Source: Imbricaverruca yamaguchii (Eukaryota > Arthropoda > Thecostraca > Neoverrucidae). From it: a DNA stretch of 64,000 nucleotides. The stretch lies in the NCBI GenBank assembly GCA_034440575.1, contig JAOTOL010001235.1, positions 62,001 through 126,000 on the forward strand. Direction: 5' to 3'. Both the position numbers and the translations under genes were made by a program. This document shows, in pieces, positions 36,036 through 47,723 of this stretch. Below the pieces are notes generated by a model, which ran no database searches, had not been told where the DNA came from, and saw only the letters and a program-made list of their open reading frames with translations. Position 1 is the stretch's first letter. Each line of letters starts with the position of its first letter.

Positions 36036-36039
36036 CGCG

Positions 36040-37100
36040 CCCGACGAGAGGAGAGGCGAGAGGAGAGCCGAGAGGAGAGCCGAGAGGAGAGGCGAGAGAA
36101 GAGCCGGGAGGAGAGGCGAGAGGGAGAGCCGAGAGGAGAGCCGGGGGAGAGCCGAGAGGAGAGCCGAGAGGAGAGCCGCGGGGAGAGGCGAGATAAGAGC
36201 CGAGAGGAGAGGCGAGAGGAGAGCCGAGAGGAGAGCCGAGAGGAGAGCCGAGAGGAGAGGCGAGAGGAGAGCCGAGAGGAGAGGCGAGAGGAGAGCCGAG
36301 AGGAGAGCCGAGAGGAGAGGCGAGAGGAGAGCCGAGAGGAGAGCCGAGAGGAGAGCCGAGAGGAGAGCCGAGAGGAGAGCCGCGGGGAGAGGCGAGAGGA
36401 GAGCCGAGAGGAGAGCCGAGAGGAGAGCCGAGAGGAGAGCCGAGAGCGAGAGGAGAGCCGAGAGGAGAGCCGAGAGGAGAGCCGAGAGGAGAGGCGAGAG
36501 GAGAGCCGAGAGGAGAGCCGAAGGAGGAGAGGCGAGAGGAGAGCCGAGAGGGAGAGGCGAGAGGAGAGCCGAGAGGAGAGGCGAGAGGAGAGCCGAGAGG
36601 AGAGGCGAGAGAGAGCCGAGAGGAGAGCCGAGAGGAGAGCCGAGAGGAGAGCCGGGAGGCGAGAGGAGAGAGCCGAGAGGGAGAGGCGAGAGGAGAGCCG
36701 AGAGGAGAGCCGAGAGGAGAGCCGAGAGGAGAGGCGAGAGGAGAGCCGAGAGGAGAGGCGAGAGGAGAGCCGCGGGGAGAGGCGAGAGGAGAGCCGAGAG
36801 GAGAGCCGAGAGGAGAGCCGAGAGGAGAGCCGAGAGGAGAGCCGAGAGGAGAGCCGAGAGGAGAGGCGAGAGGAGAGCCGAGAGGAGAGGCGAGAGGAGA
36901 GCCGAGAGGAGAGCCGAGAGGAGAGGCGAGAGGAGAGGCGAGAGGAGAGCCGCGGGGAGAGGCGAGAGGAGAGCCGAGAGGAGAGGCGAGAGGAGAGCCG
37001 AGAGGAGAGCCGAGAGGGGAGGCGAGAGGAGAGCCGAGAGGAGAGGCGAGAGGAGAGCCGCGGGGAGAGGCGAGAGGAGAGCCGAGAGGAGAGCCGCTGG
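36040..37100. repeat. 12-bp purine-rich minisatellite, about 85 copies
   Basis: Unit GAGGAGAGCCGA, with GGCGA and GCCGCGGG variants, for about 1.06 kb. The + strand is overwhelmingly G and A. Because 12 is divisible by three, several frames are open for hundreds of codons (Ser-Leu-Arg or Ser-Pro-Leu repeats on the - strand); I do not consider them genes. Confidence 0.95.
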
Positions 37101-37124
37101 GAGACTGACCTTCTCCGAACGGTG

Positions 37125-37385
37125 ACTGTGCGCCGCGCAACAACCGGCACAAGTCCAACCCCACACTGTGTGCCGCGCAACCATCGGCACAAGTTAACCG
37201 CCACAAGCAACCACACTGTGTGCCGCGCAAAAAGCGCCCACCCCCAACCTCGGCACAAGTCCAACCCCACACTGTGTGCCGCGCAACCATCGGCACAAGT
37301 CCAACCCCACACTGTGTGCCGCGCAACCATCGGCACAAGTCCAATCCCACACTGTGTGCCGCGCCACAACCGGCACAAGCCACAT
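37125..37385. repeat. 40-bp minisatellite, five to six copies
   Basis: Unit: GCACAAGTCCAACCCCACAC, TGTGTGCCGCGCAACCATCG. One copy is expanded by AAGCGCCCACCCCCAACC. Confidence 0.92.
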
Positions 37386-37389
37386 TCCA

Positions 37390-38935
37390 ATACAAGCGAT
37401 AGGCTGGAAGTTTGCGATTTGGCCAACATTGCATATCTCGCCGCCAATAACTTACGGCGCAGCGCAAGAAACAACTCTTATGCCTCTGTCATTATACTCT
37501 CAGCCGGGGAAGTACGAACGGTTCCAGTAGCGATGCGAAGAGCTACATTGTATATCACACCAAGACGACACTTCACGACGCTTGGTTGTGGCACGTGACC
37601 CGCCATAAATCAAACAGTCAATTTTAGAACGCACAAGCTATCGGTACGTAAGAAATAAAGCATATCTATCCGCTCCATACGAACATCTGGAAACAGTACT
37701 GAACAATACTGGAAACAGTAACAACACGTGCAGTCTCAAATTCGGTAGTATGAAGTGCGCGTTTTACCCTATGCCACAGTTTCCACAAAACGAGCGTGAG
37801 GTAGTTTTCGCTGGCATGCTGATGGAAGGCGCACCTGGCACGTGCAGGTCGATCCCGGCAGCATGGGCTGATGGGTTGATATGTGCGAACTCCTGATACA
37901 TAAAAGCATCTCGCGGGATTTGGGAGGAAGACACCGACTTTTACACGGACGTAGCCTGAACGCATTTCGGGGGGGGATATCTGTGGTGTTGAATGTTACT
38001 ATCACGTTGTTTGTTGAAATAATTTCCGAGCCTTTCCTCACCTTCATCTTCCTTGCCTCATTCACCTCAAACTCCGACGAACCGCCCACGGTCTCTTCCT
38101 CCGGTACTTCCCTCACGCCAAAACAGTTCATTTGGCATCGTGATTTTTTGTCTTGTGGGTTTCTATGACGATTGGAATGTTCTCGTCGACTCTACTCTGA
38201 TTTTTCCTGAAACTGTATCAAACTTCAGATATTTTTTAATGAGCTCCCGGCCTCTCCTGTCTAAGCAAGTTCTACCACCAAGGCACCAGCTTTCAATTTC
38301 TCGCAGCGTACAATGTTGCAAAATATGTCATAGCCGTCCCGACTCTGAAAGGGTGACAACGGAGCGAGACACCTCGCATTTCCTCGCAGGATGAGAATAC
38401 GTGGGACAGAGGAGCCATTTGTCTAGTCTGCACGAGAGGGACCAGGGGTGTTGTTTTGTGTCGTGGATGCCATGTGTCGTTTTTGTATTAATTCGGCTCT
38501 TCGTAGCGCCCCACCTCACAGGGGCCCCACCGTGGGGCGCCTGTTTCCCGCGAATGGGTGGACGCCGGGCGCCCCAGGAGCTATACGGGGCGGGTAGTGA
38601 CTTCGCACGGCCGGGAGACTCACCACCCCGACCGTGCTACAGCGCCGCGCACCCCCCGACTCCGGCCAGCACCAGACTGAAGCTGGAAGTTTCGGTCTGA
38701 GGCAACAAGCCACTTGACCAGCCAGGTACCCTACAGGCCCGCCCGTCCCTCCGGGATACCGACACCAAGAGGTGTGTTGCTCCCTGATCACCACTTGCAC
38801 CGTGCGACGGGGACCTCAGCCTCCAGGACTCGGTCGACCGCGGGAGACGGGTCGAAGGGGGCGCGACTGCCCCGATCAAACTGAGCAGACGGCTGGACCA
38901 GGGGAAGCAAGCACACCTTATCGAGAGATGAGAGG
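37390..38935. other. Spacer, no gene recognised
   Basis: Mixed AT-rich (37400-38500) and GC-rich (38510-38900) sequence. The GC-rich part lies 3' of the - strand LINE and could be an unrelated inserted repeat. No conserved protein seen on either strand. Confidence 0.35.
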
Positions 38936-38936
38936 G

Positions 38937-39000
38937 TGACGATGATGATTATTGGGGTTTTAGGGTGCGTCAACCCCATTGGGTTATATTGCACCCATAA
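38937..39000 (+). repeat. Hairpin module repeat, copy b
   Basis: GATTATTGGGGTTTTAGGGT, GCGTCAACCCCATTGGGTTA, TATTGCACCCA: same layout as the other copies, with a GGGTGC/GCACCC stem. Confidence 0.7.
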
Positions 39001-39099
39001 CAAGGTTGCCTAAGTACGCGTTAGAATGTCACATACGAATATCAAGCATCGGTAGCTATCAAGGTACTTGATATAAAATCTGAGGAAGCAGTTTATCAG

Positions 39100-42035
39100 T
39101 CAGGCAGGTGAATATATTACGTCAAATCCTATCTTCTCAAGGAAGCACAAAACCTCTCTATTGTGAATAAATCGGGAATCATCTCCCAATAGGTCCTTCA
39201 ACTTCAGAGCATTCGCGTCATATCCGAAGTGGCCCGTGCGTTCTTCTGTTTATGCTGGGCACGCCACCAGCACTTGATGCACAGTCAGCGAGGCGTTACA
39301 CCTAACACATTTCGGCCTGTCGTCCCCGCACACTAAATGCCTATGTGTCGCAAGAGTGTGACCAATTCTGCGACGACAGATGGCTACCTCGTCCCTTCTA
39401 GCCTTGCTCAAGGACGAGGGCCACGGGGCCAAGTATGGTTTGATTTGTTTTAATTTGTTCAACTCAACTTGATCCCATCTGCCCTACCACCATCTGATAA
39501 TATATGATGAGATAATTGGGTAGTAGTCACTGGCAGGAAGTGGGAGAACGCGACGCCTTGGCGCTTGCACTGCACGCCTTGCAGCCCGGTCGGCCAGCTC
39601 GTTTCCCCCGATTCCGACATGTGCTGGAATCCAGCGAAGTATTACCTGTTTTCCCATGCGATGCAGCGAAGTAAGGTGCGATAAAATGTCTCGTACAATG
39701 ACATGTTGCTGGTTAAAACTGCGCAACGCCACAAGACTGCTCAGAGAATCAGTAAAAATAGCATGTAAAATCTCGTCTACCTCGATGCATGCAAGAGTTT
39801 TGCTGATGTCCATCAATTATGCAGTGAAGACCGTGGCATTTGGCGGCGGGGTGAAATATCGTGTGGTGGATCCTCTTACGAAAGCAGCGCCCACGCCGGT
39901 GTCAGTCCTCGAGCCATCTGTGTAAGTAACGGTGTAGCCATGATATGCTGAAGAAATGTGTTCGAGTGTACGTGATAGTAGCTCCTCTTTTGTCATATCT
40001 TGCTTTCTCTCGACAGCGAGGGCGATGTCGATGAAGGGGGCGATAAGCTCCCACGGGGGGTTAGTTGTTTGCCCAAACTACCTGATCCCTTGCATTCTAA
40101 TTTTCGTTTCTCCCAGGAGCGTTCTCATTCTCACGCAGTAGGGTGTTCCTCTCTTAACAATATCACGAAGGGCCGCGTGTATGTCACGGGAGAACACCGC
40201 TGGATATGATGTGTGCGCCCGGAACTGTCGTATTTTGCAGGCGTATCGGAGACCGAGAATTTCACGCCTGATGGACAATGGTGGTTCATGAGCGTCCGTT
40301 AGTACGCTGACTGTTGGGGATGTGCGAAATGCTCCGGTAATTATTCTCAACGCAGCGTGGTGTTCTGAATCTAGCATGCGCTTCGTGGTAGCACGCGCAC
40401 CATCATTATAAAACACGCGTAGTCAAGCTTGGAACGAATGAGATTACGATATAGCAGATGCAGAGTACTTCGGTCAGCACCGTATGGCATACGAGAAACA
40501 CACTTCAATATAGACATGGCCTTAAAACACTTATCTCGGAGCACTTTTATATGCTCCAGGTATGAAAGACGTTGGTCAAACTCCACTCCTAGAAAACGAA
40601 CCATTTGTACTGACGGAACGTCTTGTCCGTACAGCTTCAGCTTCATGTCAGGGCAGCTACGTCCACGTCGACAAAAATGAATTGCTACCGTCTTTGCTGT
40701 CGAAAACCTAAAACCATTCAGATGTCCCCACTTCTCGAGTCGAGAAACTGTAAGTTGCAGCTGTCGTTCCATGAGAGGAGTTGACGAGCTGCACGACCAG
40801 ATCGCAAAATCGTCGGGGAGGAGAGAGAAGAGACAGAGAGAGATCGTCCGACTGAAGCGGGAAGTGCTCAAGACACTGCCATGAGGAATTCCTTAACCTG
40901 GTGGAGCCAGGCTGATGTTTGATTACCCACGCGCACGCAAAACTGTCAGTCTGTCATAAGAGTTTAAAAAAAAACATGCTCAGATCCACGAATTCCATAC
41001 TGATGGATCTTCTGCAGGATCCCATGTCTCCAGGCAGTATCGAAAGCGCTCTCAATGTAAAAAACACTGCTCCCAAATGCTTCTTTCTCACAAAAGCCAA
41101 TCGAAACTCAGTATCCAGCCTTAAAACATGGTCAATCGTACTTCGGTTCTTCCGAAAGCCGCACTGGTCGTTGGTTAAGATATTCCGAGTCTTTAAGTAC
41201 CAGTTCAGTCGAAGGTTTACCATTTTTTTCCATCAATTTACACAATGATGATGTGAGAGATACAGGACGATGATGGGCTGGGTCATCGCCACTTTTGCTA
41301 GGCTTCAATAGTGGTATGACGATTGCTTTTCGCCACGCTGGTGGAAAATATCCCACATCCCAAATTCTATTATAAATTGCGAGTAGAGTATACCTTGCAG
41401 ATGTTGGTAAATGCTTGAACATTTCGTTGTGCACTCCGTCCGGTCCCTCACATACATTTCTCAAACCGCCGATCGCAGTCTAATTCAGCTTGGGTAAACG
41501 GCAAGTTGTAAACAAGTTGTTCATGCGTGGTAAAACATATCTCCCTCTGACTACGGTTACAGTGTTGTAGAAATTCTGGATCTGTGTGTTTACTTCGCCT
41601 TGCAAAAACATCAGCAATATGGGTGGCTACTTTGCCTGGATCGGCTATGATGTTGCCTCCAACGTTCAGTACCGGCAGGGGTACTGACGAGAATTGCCCA
41701 GAAATCTTCTTAATACGCGCCCATACTTCGGAAGTCGGTGTGGTTCGGCACAGCTGTCCTATGTAGGATCTCCATGATGCACGCTTCGCCGCCCGAATGG
41801 TGCGCCGAGCTAGTGCCTTGGCCCTTCTGAATACTATCAGGTTTTCTGTTGAGCTGTGACGAACGAATGCCCTGAAGGCACATCTACGAGCTCCAATTGC
41901 TAGGTGGCATTCCGGAGTCCACCATGGGACCGGAGTACGGCGGGGAGTACCGGAGGTCTTTGGTATGGAAGTGGCGACGGAGTCGATTATTATTGAGGCC
42001 AAAGCCTCTATGAGACATGAGAGGGCTTGGTGTTG
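39100..42035 (-). pseudogene. I-clade LINE, second copy, opposite strand, broken
   Basis: Same family as 30.8-33.6 kb, read right to left. TPVPWWTPEC linker near 41925-41955; RT: EGPDGVHNEMFKHLP (41455), HHRPVSLTSSLCKLME, CGFRKNRSTIDHVL (41165), a degenerate VPQGS block near 40890, then PDDFAIW (40805) keeping the two catalytic aspartates. The thumb is at 40770-40390 and the RNase H at 39930-39480 (TYTDGSRTDTGVGAAF, IFTDSLSSL, RWIPAHVGIGGNELADRAAR), which looks complete. The C-terminal Cys/His segment (CVRCNASLTVHQVL, 39310-39270) runs to a stop near 39105. Many frame breaks, so dead, but its 3' end is more complete than that of the + copy. Confidence 0.9.
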
Positions 42036-42539
42036 CAGGGTTGGATGGAGAACATAACCAGGGGCGCTGGCAACGAACGGCCAATGGGATGAGGAGATAA
42101 AGGATGCACAGCTAGGGTCCGCGTGCCCGCCAAGCACGTCACTAGCCAGAGGTGGTGCCCTTGTGGGACAAGGGTCCGCGGGCTGGTCTAGCACGTCGCC
42201 AGCGGAAGATGGCGCCTTTGCGGGACCTGCGACTTGACAATACGCCAAACTTCGGATTGTAACGAAAGAGTGGCCTGTGGGGAGTATATCTGCATTGGTC
42301 CCGTGTTCCTAGACCAGTTATGCAAACAGTTACAGAGAGCGCAGCATTTAGCAACTTTACCTTTTGACATCTGGAGGTCAAACCCTACGGTGACGAAAAA
42401 CGGGACTATGGCTCGTCTAGCGTGGTGGTGTAGAATATCGCGGATAAGCCCAATATAAATCGGGTGTGGCGCTAAATCTCATCCTGATATGAATATATGC
42501 TAAGTATCTAATCCATGCTAGACGTCCAGTCTAGATTAC

Positions 42540-42722
42540 CCATACTTAGACTCTAGTCATTGGTACATTAGTAGTTCCTGCTCATCATTATGTCAGTAGT
42601 TCTTGTCCATTATCATATCAGTGGTCCCTGTTCACCAGTACACCAGTACTCTGCTTACTTGTACACTAGTACGCTGCTTATTAGTGCATCAGTACTTTGT
42701 TCAACTGTACATCGGGCAGCGA
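42540..42722. repeat. Degenerate minisatellite, unit about 30-35 bp
   Basis: GTACATTAGTAGTTCCTGCTCATCATTATGTC-type blocks repeat about five times with drift (CAGTAGTTCTTG, CAGTGGTCCCTG, CAGTACTCTGC). Confidence 0.65.
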
Positions 42723-42724
42723 TA

Positions 42725-43655
42725 AAATACGAGGGAACTTAAAATACTCTGGGAGACAGAACTGCACGATGTACAAGAAACACGGCATAACACACTAAAA
42801 TGCTTAGCGACTCATCAGCATCAAGCTGCAGCCCTGCAACAAGATGAAGTTGGCTTGTTAGTTCTGCCTCGAAACAGCTCTATCTCATGTTTCCTACTAA
42901 TGGGGAGTAATATGCAGCACGGACAGCGTGGTCGGCCGAGGTACTTGCGTGACGTCCCGTGCCGTAAAATTCTGCTGGTACACGTCAATAATTCGCATCC
43001 CACTTCCATATACACTCGGTTAATGACACCCAATTAATTCTGCACAATGATGCATCAGGAATCGTGTATTTACTCTCAGCGAAAGACACCATGAAGACCC
43101 TCGCATTGCACACCTAGAAAAAGCCCAAAGTATGTACCGACATCATTGTACGCATGTCCACAGGAGTCGCCGCGGCCCGCCATGGTTCCCACGTCCAACA
43201 TACATTGGAAAGACTCGTGGTGCCACTCACACCGGCCTGGGGTGTCACATCGACCCGGAGTGTCACCCACATCAGCCTGCAGTGTCAACCGTAGACGACA
43301 GCGACGCACGTCCTGCAGATAACAGCCGTTGAAAGCACTTGTGTCAGTCGATAACGCTCATAACGGGCCCGAGTCAGATGTCGCTTCCCGCCTCCGCTTC
43401 CGTCTACTATCACCAGATCTCAATTCAGGACATCAGGACAACAGAAAACCAGGCTCAGCTCTCGTCTTCGGTTCCAAATCCAGCTTCCAGTCCCTCTTTT
43501 TGCCAATTGTTCCATGCCCGATCTCAGGCTCGTCTCCGTTTCCATCTCTCGTCACCAGTTTCACCTCCAGTCTCCGGCGCGGACGGTCAGTGCACATGCG
43601 ATGGGACACCTCCGGCACCGCTGGCCAGCGCCTCAGCCAATGCGACCGTCTGGCC
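42725..43655. other. Spacer, no gene recognised
   Basis: Contains the start of a long open frame (43329 onward) that runs into the next array. The non-repeat part (43329-43640) has no recognisable domain. Confidence 0.35.
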
Positions 43656-43659
43656 ACCA

Positions 43660-44590
43660 CAGCAGGCCACAGCTGGCTCCAGGACCGCTGGGGCCACCAC
43701 AGCAGGCCACAGCTGGCTCCAGGACCGCTGGGGCCACCACAGCAGGCCACAGCCGGCTCCAGGACCGCTGGGGCCACCACAGCAGGCCACAGCAGGCTCC
43801 AGGACCGCTGGGCCCACCAACAGCCACAGCTGGCTCCAGGACCGCTAGGGCCACCACAGCAGGCCACAGCAGGCTCCAGGACCGCTGGGCCCACCACAGC
43901 AGGCCACAGCAGGCTCCAGGACCGCTGGGCCCACCACAGCAGGCCACAGCTGGCTCCAGGACCGCTGGGCCCACCACAGCAGGCCACAGCTGGCTCCAGG
44001 ACCGCTGGGGCCACCACAGCAGGCCACAGCAGGCTCCAGGACCGCTGGGCCCACCACAGCAGGCCACAGCCGGCTCCAGGACCGCTGGGCCCACCACAGC
44101 AGGCCACAGCTGGCTCCAGGACCGCTGGGCCCACCACAGCAGGCCACAGCTGGCTCCAGGACCGCTGGGCCCACCACAGCAGGCTCCAGGGCAGCTGGGC
44201 CCACCACAGCAGGCCACAGCAGGCTCCAGGACCGCTGGGCCCACCACAGCAGGCCACAGCAGGCTCCAGGACCGCTGGGCCCACCACAGCAGGCCACACA
44301 GGCTCCAGGGCAGCTGGGCCCACCACAGCAGGCCACAGCAGGCTCCAGGACCGCTGGGCCCACCACAGCAGGCCACAGCAGGCTCCAGGACCGCTGGGCC
44401 CACCACAGCAGGCCACAGCAAGCTCCAGGACCGCTGGGGCCACCACAGCAGGCCACAGCTGGCTCAGGCAGGCCACACAGGTCCAGGACCACTGGGGCCA
44501 CCACAGCAGGCCACAGCAGGCTCCAGGACCGCTGGGGCCACCACAGCAGGCCACAGCAGGCTCCAGGACCGCTGGGGCCGCCACAGCAGA
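43660..44590. repeat. 39-bp minisatellite, about 24 copies
   Basis: Unit: GGGCCACCACAGCAGGCCAC, AGCAGGCTCCAGGACCGCT. Main variants are GGGGCC/GGGCCC and AGCTGG/AGCAGG, distributed in blocks. 39 is divisible by three, so frames of up to 422 codons (43329-44597) result; I reject them as genes. Confidence 0.95.
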
Positions 44591-44759
44591 CCTCTAGCGC
44601 TGTTGTTCACAGCTGCCGAGTTTGCGGTGTGACGCGCTCCTCTGGCGGAACTGCTCGGCAGCAGGCGCGCAGAGAGTGGCAGTATGAAGGACGCTGCGGT
44701 GGGGTGGTGAAGATCATAACGTATGGCGGTGTGGTGGGGATTGCGGAGATCGGTCAGTG

Positions 44760-45450
44760 CAGATCTCTGTGATGGGGATGGTGAAGATCATATAGTGTAG
44801 AACGCCGTGGTGGGGATGGTGAAGATCACATAGTGTAGGATGCTGTGACGAGGACGGTGCAGATCAAACAGTGTAGGACGCTGTGGTGGGGACGGTGCAG
44901 ATCAGACAGTGTGGGACGCTGTGGAGGGGACGGTGAGATCAGAAGTATGAGCTGTGGGGGGACGGTGCAGATCAGACAGTGTGGGACGCTGTGGTGGGGA
45001 CGGTGCAGATCAGGCAGTGTGGGACGCTGTGGAGGGGACGGTGCAGATCAGCAGTGCGGGACGCTGTGGAGAGGACGGTGGCAGTGTAGGACGCTGTGGA
45101 GGGGACGGTGCAGATCAGGCAGTGTGGGACGCTGTGGAGAGGACGGTGCAGATCAGGCAGTGTAGGACGCTGTGGTGGGGACGGTGCAGATCAGGCAGTG
45201 TGGGACGCTGTGGAGGGGACGGTGCAGATCAGGCAGTGTAGGACGCTGTGGAGGGGACGGTGCAGATCAGACAGTGTGGGACGCTGTGGAGAGGAGGGTG
45301 CAGATCAGGCAGTGTAGGACGCTGTGGTGGGGACGGTGCAGATCAGACAGTGTAGGACGCTGTGGAGAGGACGGTGCAGATCAGGCAGTGTGGGACGCAG
45401 TGGAGGGGACGGTGCAGATGAGGCAGTGTAGTACGCTGTGGTGGCACAGT
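44760..45450. repeat. 38-bp minisatellite, about 18 copies
   Basis: Unit: GGGACGGTGCAGATCAGGCA, GTGTGGGACGCTGTGGAG. Left copies are longer and degenerate (TGGTGAAGATCACATAGTG). The last copy ends CGCTGTGGTGGCACAG, where a candidate exon begins. Confidence 0.94.
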
Positions 45451-45452
45451 TC

Positions 45453-45528
45453 ATGAACGGCTGCATCTTCCCTGATAACCTGTTTGGTGAGGTGTACCAA
45501 AGAGCCCGCCAGGCTATCTGTTCAGGTA
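45453..45528 (+). CDS. Candidate orphan exon (weak)
   Basis: Between GGTGGCACAG and CAG|GTACAG, 76 bp are open in one frame only and read FMNGCIFPDNLFGEVYQRAR followed by QAICS, which has a protein-like composition unlike the flanking repeats. Acceptor-like and donor-like sites bracket it. I cannot name a family and see no partner exon. It may be a real exon of an unseen + strand gene, a transposon fragment or chance. Confidence 0.25.
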
Positions 45529-45529
45529 C

Positions 45530-46570
45530 AGCCATATCGTCGGGAGGTGGGCAAGGTGGGCGATGCGTCTAATTCGGAGCCTGCCAGAATAATGGGGGAC
45601 TTCTATCTGTAAGGGGCAGCACCAGCATTCTGGCCGACCTGGAACGAGTGCAGGGGTGCACGTGCCCCCACGGGCACAGTGGATGCCCCACAAATAGCTG
45701 CATATCTAAGGCTGATACCCTATGAACAAGAGGCACATAGTTCGGCACAGCATTCAGGAGAGGAACACATCTGAAGTACGGGGTACAGGTTCAACAGCCT
45801 GCACGATACTGCACAGGCGACCAAAGTAAGTGATATGCCGCACTGGAATTAGGCTGAAAGGCATCCGAAACAGGCAGCACGAAAACACAGCCTTCAATTA
45901 AAAATATAATATTCACATATTTCTGAGCATAACCATAGTGACTATAACCCGCTTGCTTCGCCACCATTTAATTGTCCAATGCACTTAACAATTTATGCAT
46001 ACAAACGGCACAGCCAAACAAGCATTGTCGCTTGTCACATGCGAGAGAACATTTCCATGCCCAATATGGGGTAGATTCGAGTGAGAAAAAAAAACTGTGG
46101 GGAAGATGTGCACAGCACATACATTCCCCACACTGATAAAGAGCCCTGTGCGAAACCTGTCACGCTCCCAGTGATAACTAAAACAGTAGATGTATTCAGG
46201 GTGGTCACAGTAGACCTATATACATGGCATACTCCGCAGAGACTCCGACTATGATATTCACTTGACCCCACACTTTGTGACATCCACGCAAACCCAGCAC
46301 CTCACACTTCACCACTGGTTCATCCACATGAGCAGTAAAAAAATGTGTTGATTTTGGGTTCTATGTCGCAATAAAGCCACGCACCAGGGCAATGAGGACC
46401 TCGGGGACGATGCACACCATTGAGGACCAAAGACTCCCCACTGGGAGAGGCCACTTCCCAGAGAGAGGCCTGTGGCTGCTGGAGCGCCTCTACGGCGGTA
46501 GTGCCACTTCTGTCGGGAGCGGAGCGCCTCGCCTGAGAGCAGAGCTGGCTTTGTGCGAGCGCGGCGTTCG
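45530..46570. other. Region 3' of golgin-45, probable 3' UTR plus spacer
   Basis: AT-rich, no tandem arrays. The part nearest 46571 should be the 3' UTR of golgin-45 on the - strand. An ATTAAA (reverse complement of TTTAAT near 45968) is a possible but distant polyadenylation signal. Confidence 0.4.
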
Positions 46571-46723
46571 TCACACCACCTGTATCTCGCCGCTGCACTG
46601 GCGGCAGCAGGTTAGCGTCAGATGCTCCGCGCGAGACTGCGGGTGGAAGCGCTCCAGCATGCCGCGGTCTTTGCAGGCGGCCCGCCCCGCACTGAACTTG
46701 TAGCACGCCGCCGACGCCAGCAG
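46571..46723 (-). CDS. BLZF1: Golgin-45 (BLZF1), exon 6 of 6, C-terminus
   Basis: Codes the last 50 residues and the stop (TGA at 46573-46571). MLERFHPQSRAEHLTLTCC then RQCSGEIQVV corresponds to the IGRFHPYTRYENITFNCC-NHCRGELIAL end of human golgin-45. In the family this tail, with its CC-x2-C cysteines and hydrophobic C-terminus, binds the GRASP55 PDZ domains; the three cysteines and the hydrophobic end (QVV) are kept. Acceptor CTCTCGCCAG|CTG in phase 0 matches the phase of exon 5. Immediately upstream (46725-46870) is a weak repeat of CAGACAG/ACAGGATACAG blocks. Confidence 0.92.
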   Translation of the reverse strand: MLASAACYKFSAGRAACKDRGMLERFHPQSRAEHLTLTCCRQCSGEIQVV

Positions 46724-47317
46724 CTGGCGAGAGCACAGACGGGATGTGTTAGTACAGGCTACAGACAGGCCGTGTCAGAACAGGACACAACCGGGACACA
46801 TGAGGGCTATTGCCGGTACAGGATACAGACAGATGGTGTCAGTACAGGATACATACGGGACACAGGAGTGTTGTTCCACTATAAATTGCCGTACCATCGT
46901 ACCATCGCCACTCGCAACCAGTCCAGCTAATTGGCGTCCCGTTACCACACTACCACCATGACAAAAGCTGTAGACGGACTCCGACGTCTACATGTGATAG
47001 TGATCCGGAAATACGTTAAAAGTAACTGAAACTAGGAGTATCACTGCTGAGACCAAATCATGATTTTTCCGCTCTTATTTTGTCGTTTTCAATCGTTCAT
47101 TCGCGTTGTATTACTTATGAAGTATGAGTCAAAAAGACCTAGTGACGCCATGAGGGTAATTTTTCACCTAGGGTTCTCTATAGCGGCTGCAGGGACGACT
47201 TCCGTGCATTCGTCTTTCGGTGCCTGCATTCTCCCTCGAAAACACCACACTCCTTCCCGGAAGGGAACTCACCCATTCGAGCGACCACAAACTAAACCCA
47301 ACACACCCAACCAATCA

Positions 47318-47490
47318 GTGGACGAGCAGCCTAGGGGTAAGTTGCTCGTCTCACAATCGAACGGTTGTGGGTTCGAGTCTCACCTGTCGCTGCTCTTCGC
47401 CTGCGACCAATCAGCGTGAGAGATTGGCGACGCTACACGACTCAACGGTCGATGTGTCATAAAACCAATAACCAACACCCCCAACCAACC
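47318..47490 (+). mobile_element. tRNA-derived SINE, family 1, copy 2
   Basis: Box A AGCCTAGGGGTAAG, loop CTCACAA, box B GGGTTCGAGTC, body GCGACCAATCAGCGTGAGAG, tail AAACCAATAACCAACACCC. It sits in golgin-45 intron 5, antisense to the gene, and ends about 25 bp from the exon 5 donor. Confidence 0.88.
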
Positions 47491-47515
47491 AACCAGAGTG
47501 ACAGAGGACCGTCAC

Positions 47516-47723
47516 CTTCTCGGCCGCCGACTCTGCCGGACTGAGTAACGACTCGGCCGGGGCCGCAGCCGGGACCACGGCCGGCGGCCGACCCAGCAGC
47601 CGCTCGTGCAGCGCGCCGCTCAGCGTCTCCACCCGTCCGGCCAGCTGCACAGAGTCCACCTCGCCGGCGGGGCTCCTCTGCGTCGGCCGGGGATCATATG
47701 TGTCCCTCAGGGTCGCCAGCGTC
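47516..47723 (-). CDS. BLZF1: Golgin-45 (BLZF1), exon 5 of 6
   Basis: Codes about residues 265-334: TLATLRDTYDPRPTQ, VDSVQLAGRVETLSGALHER, LLGRPP and SPAESAAEK. It aligns with the human segment ending in SHLLGNVG and TPAEKMAE. Acceptor TGGCAG|G completes the AG left by exon 4; donor AAG|GTGACG in phase 0. The first 82 bases of this exon plus the intron end are tandemly repeated upstream (47724-48075), so 47723 is the acceptor nearest the exon; acceptors at 47828 and 47888 would add 35 or 55 residues in frame, while those at 47969 and 48074 run into a TGA. Choice of 47723 rests on length match to the family. Confidence 0.88.

Noticed and set aside
35990..37474. Open frames of 385-494 codons on the - strand (Ser-Leu-Arg, Ser-Pro-Leu repeats)
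   Set aside because: They are a 12-bp minisatellite read in several phases; no splice sites, no non-repeat domain.
43329..44632. 422-codon + frame and overlapping - frames
   Set aside because: 39-bp array; the unique N-terminal 100 codons have no recognisable domain.
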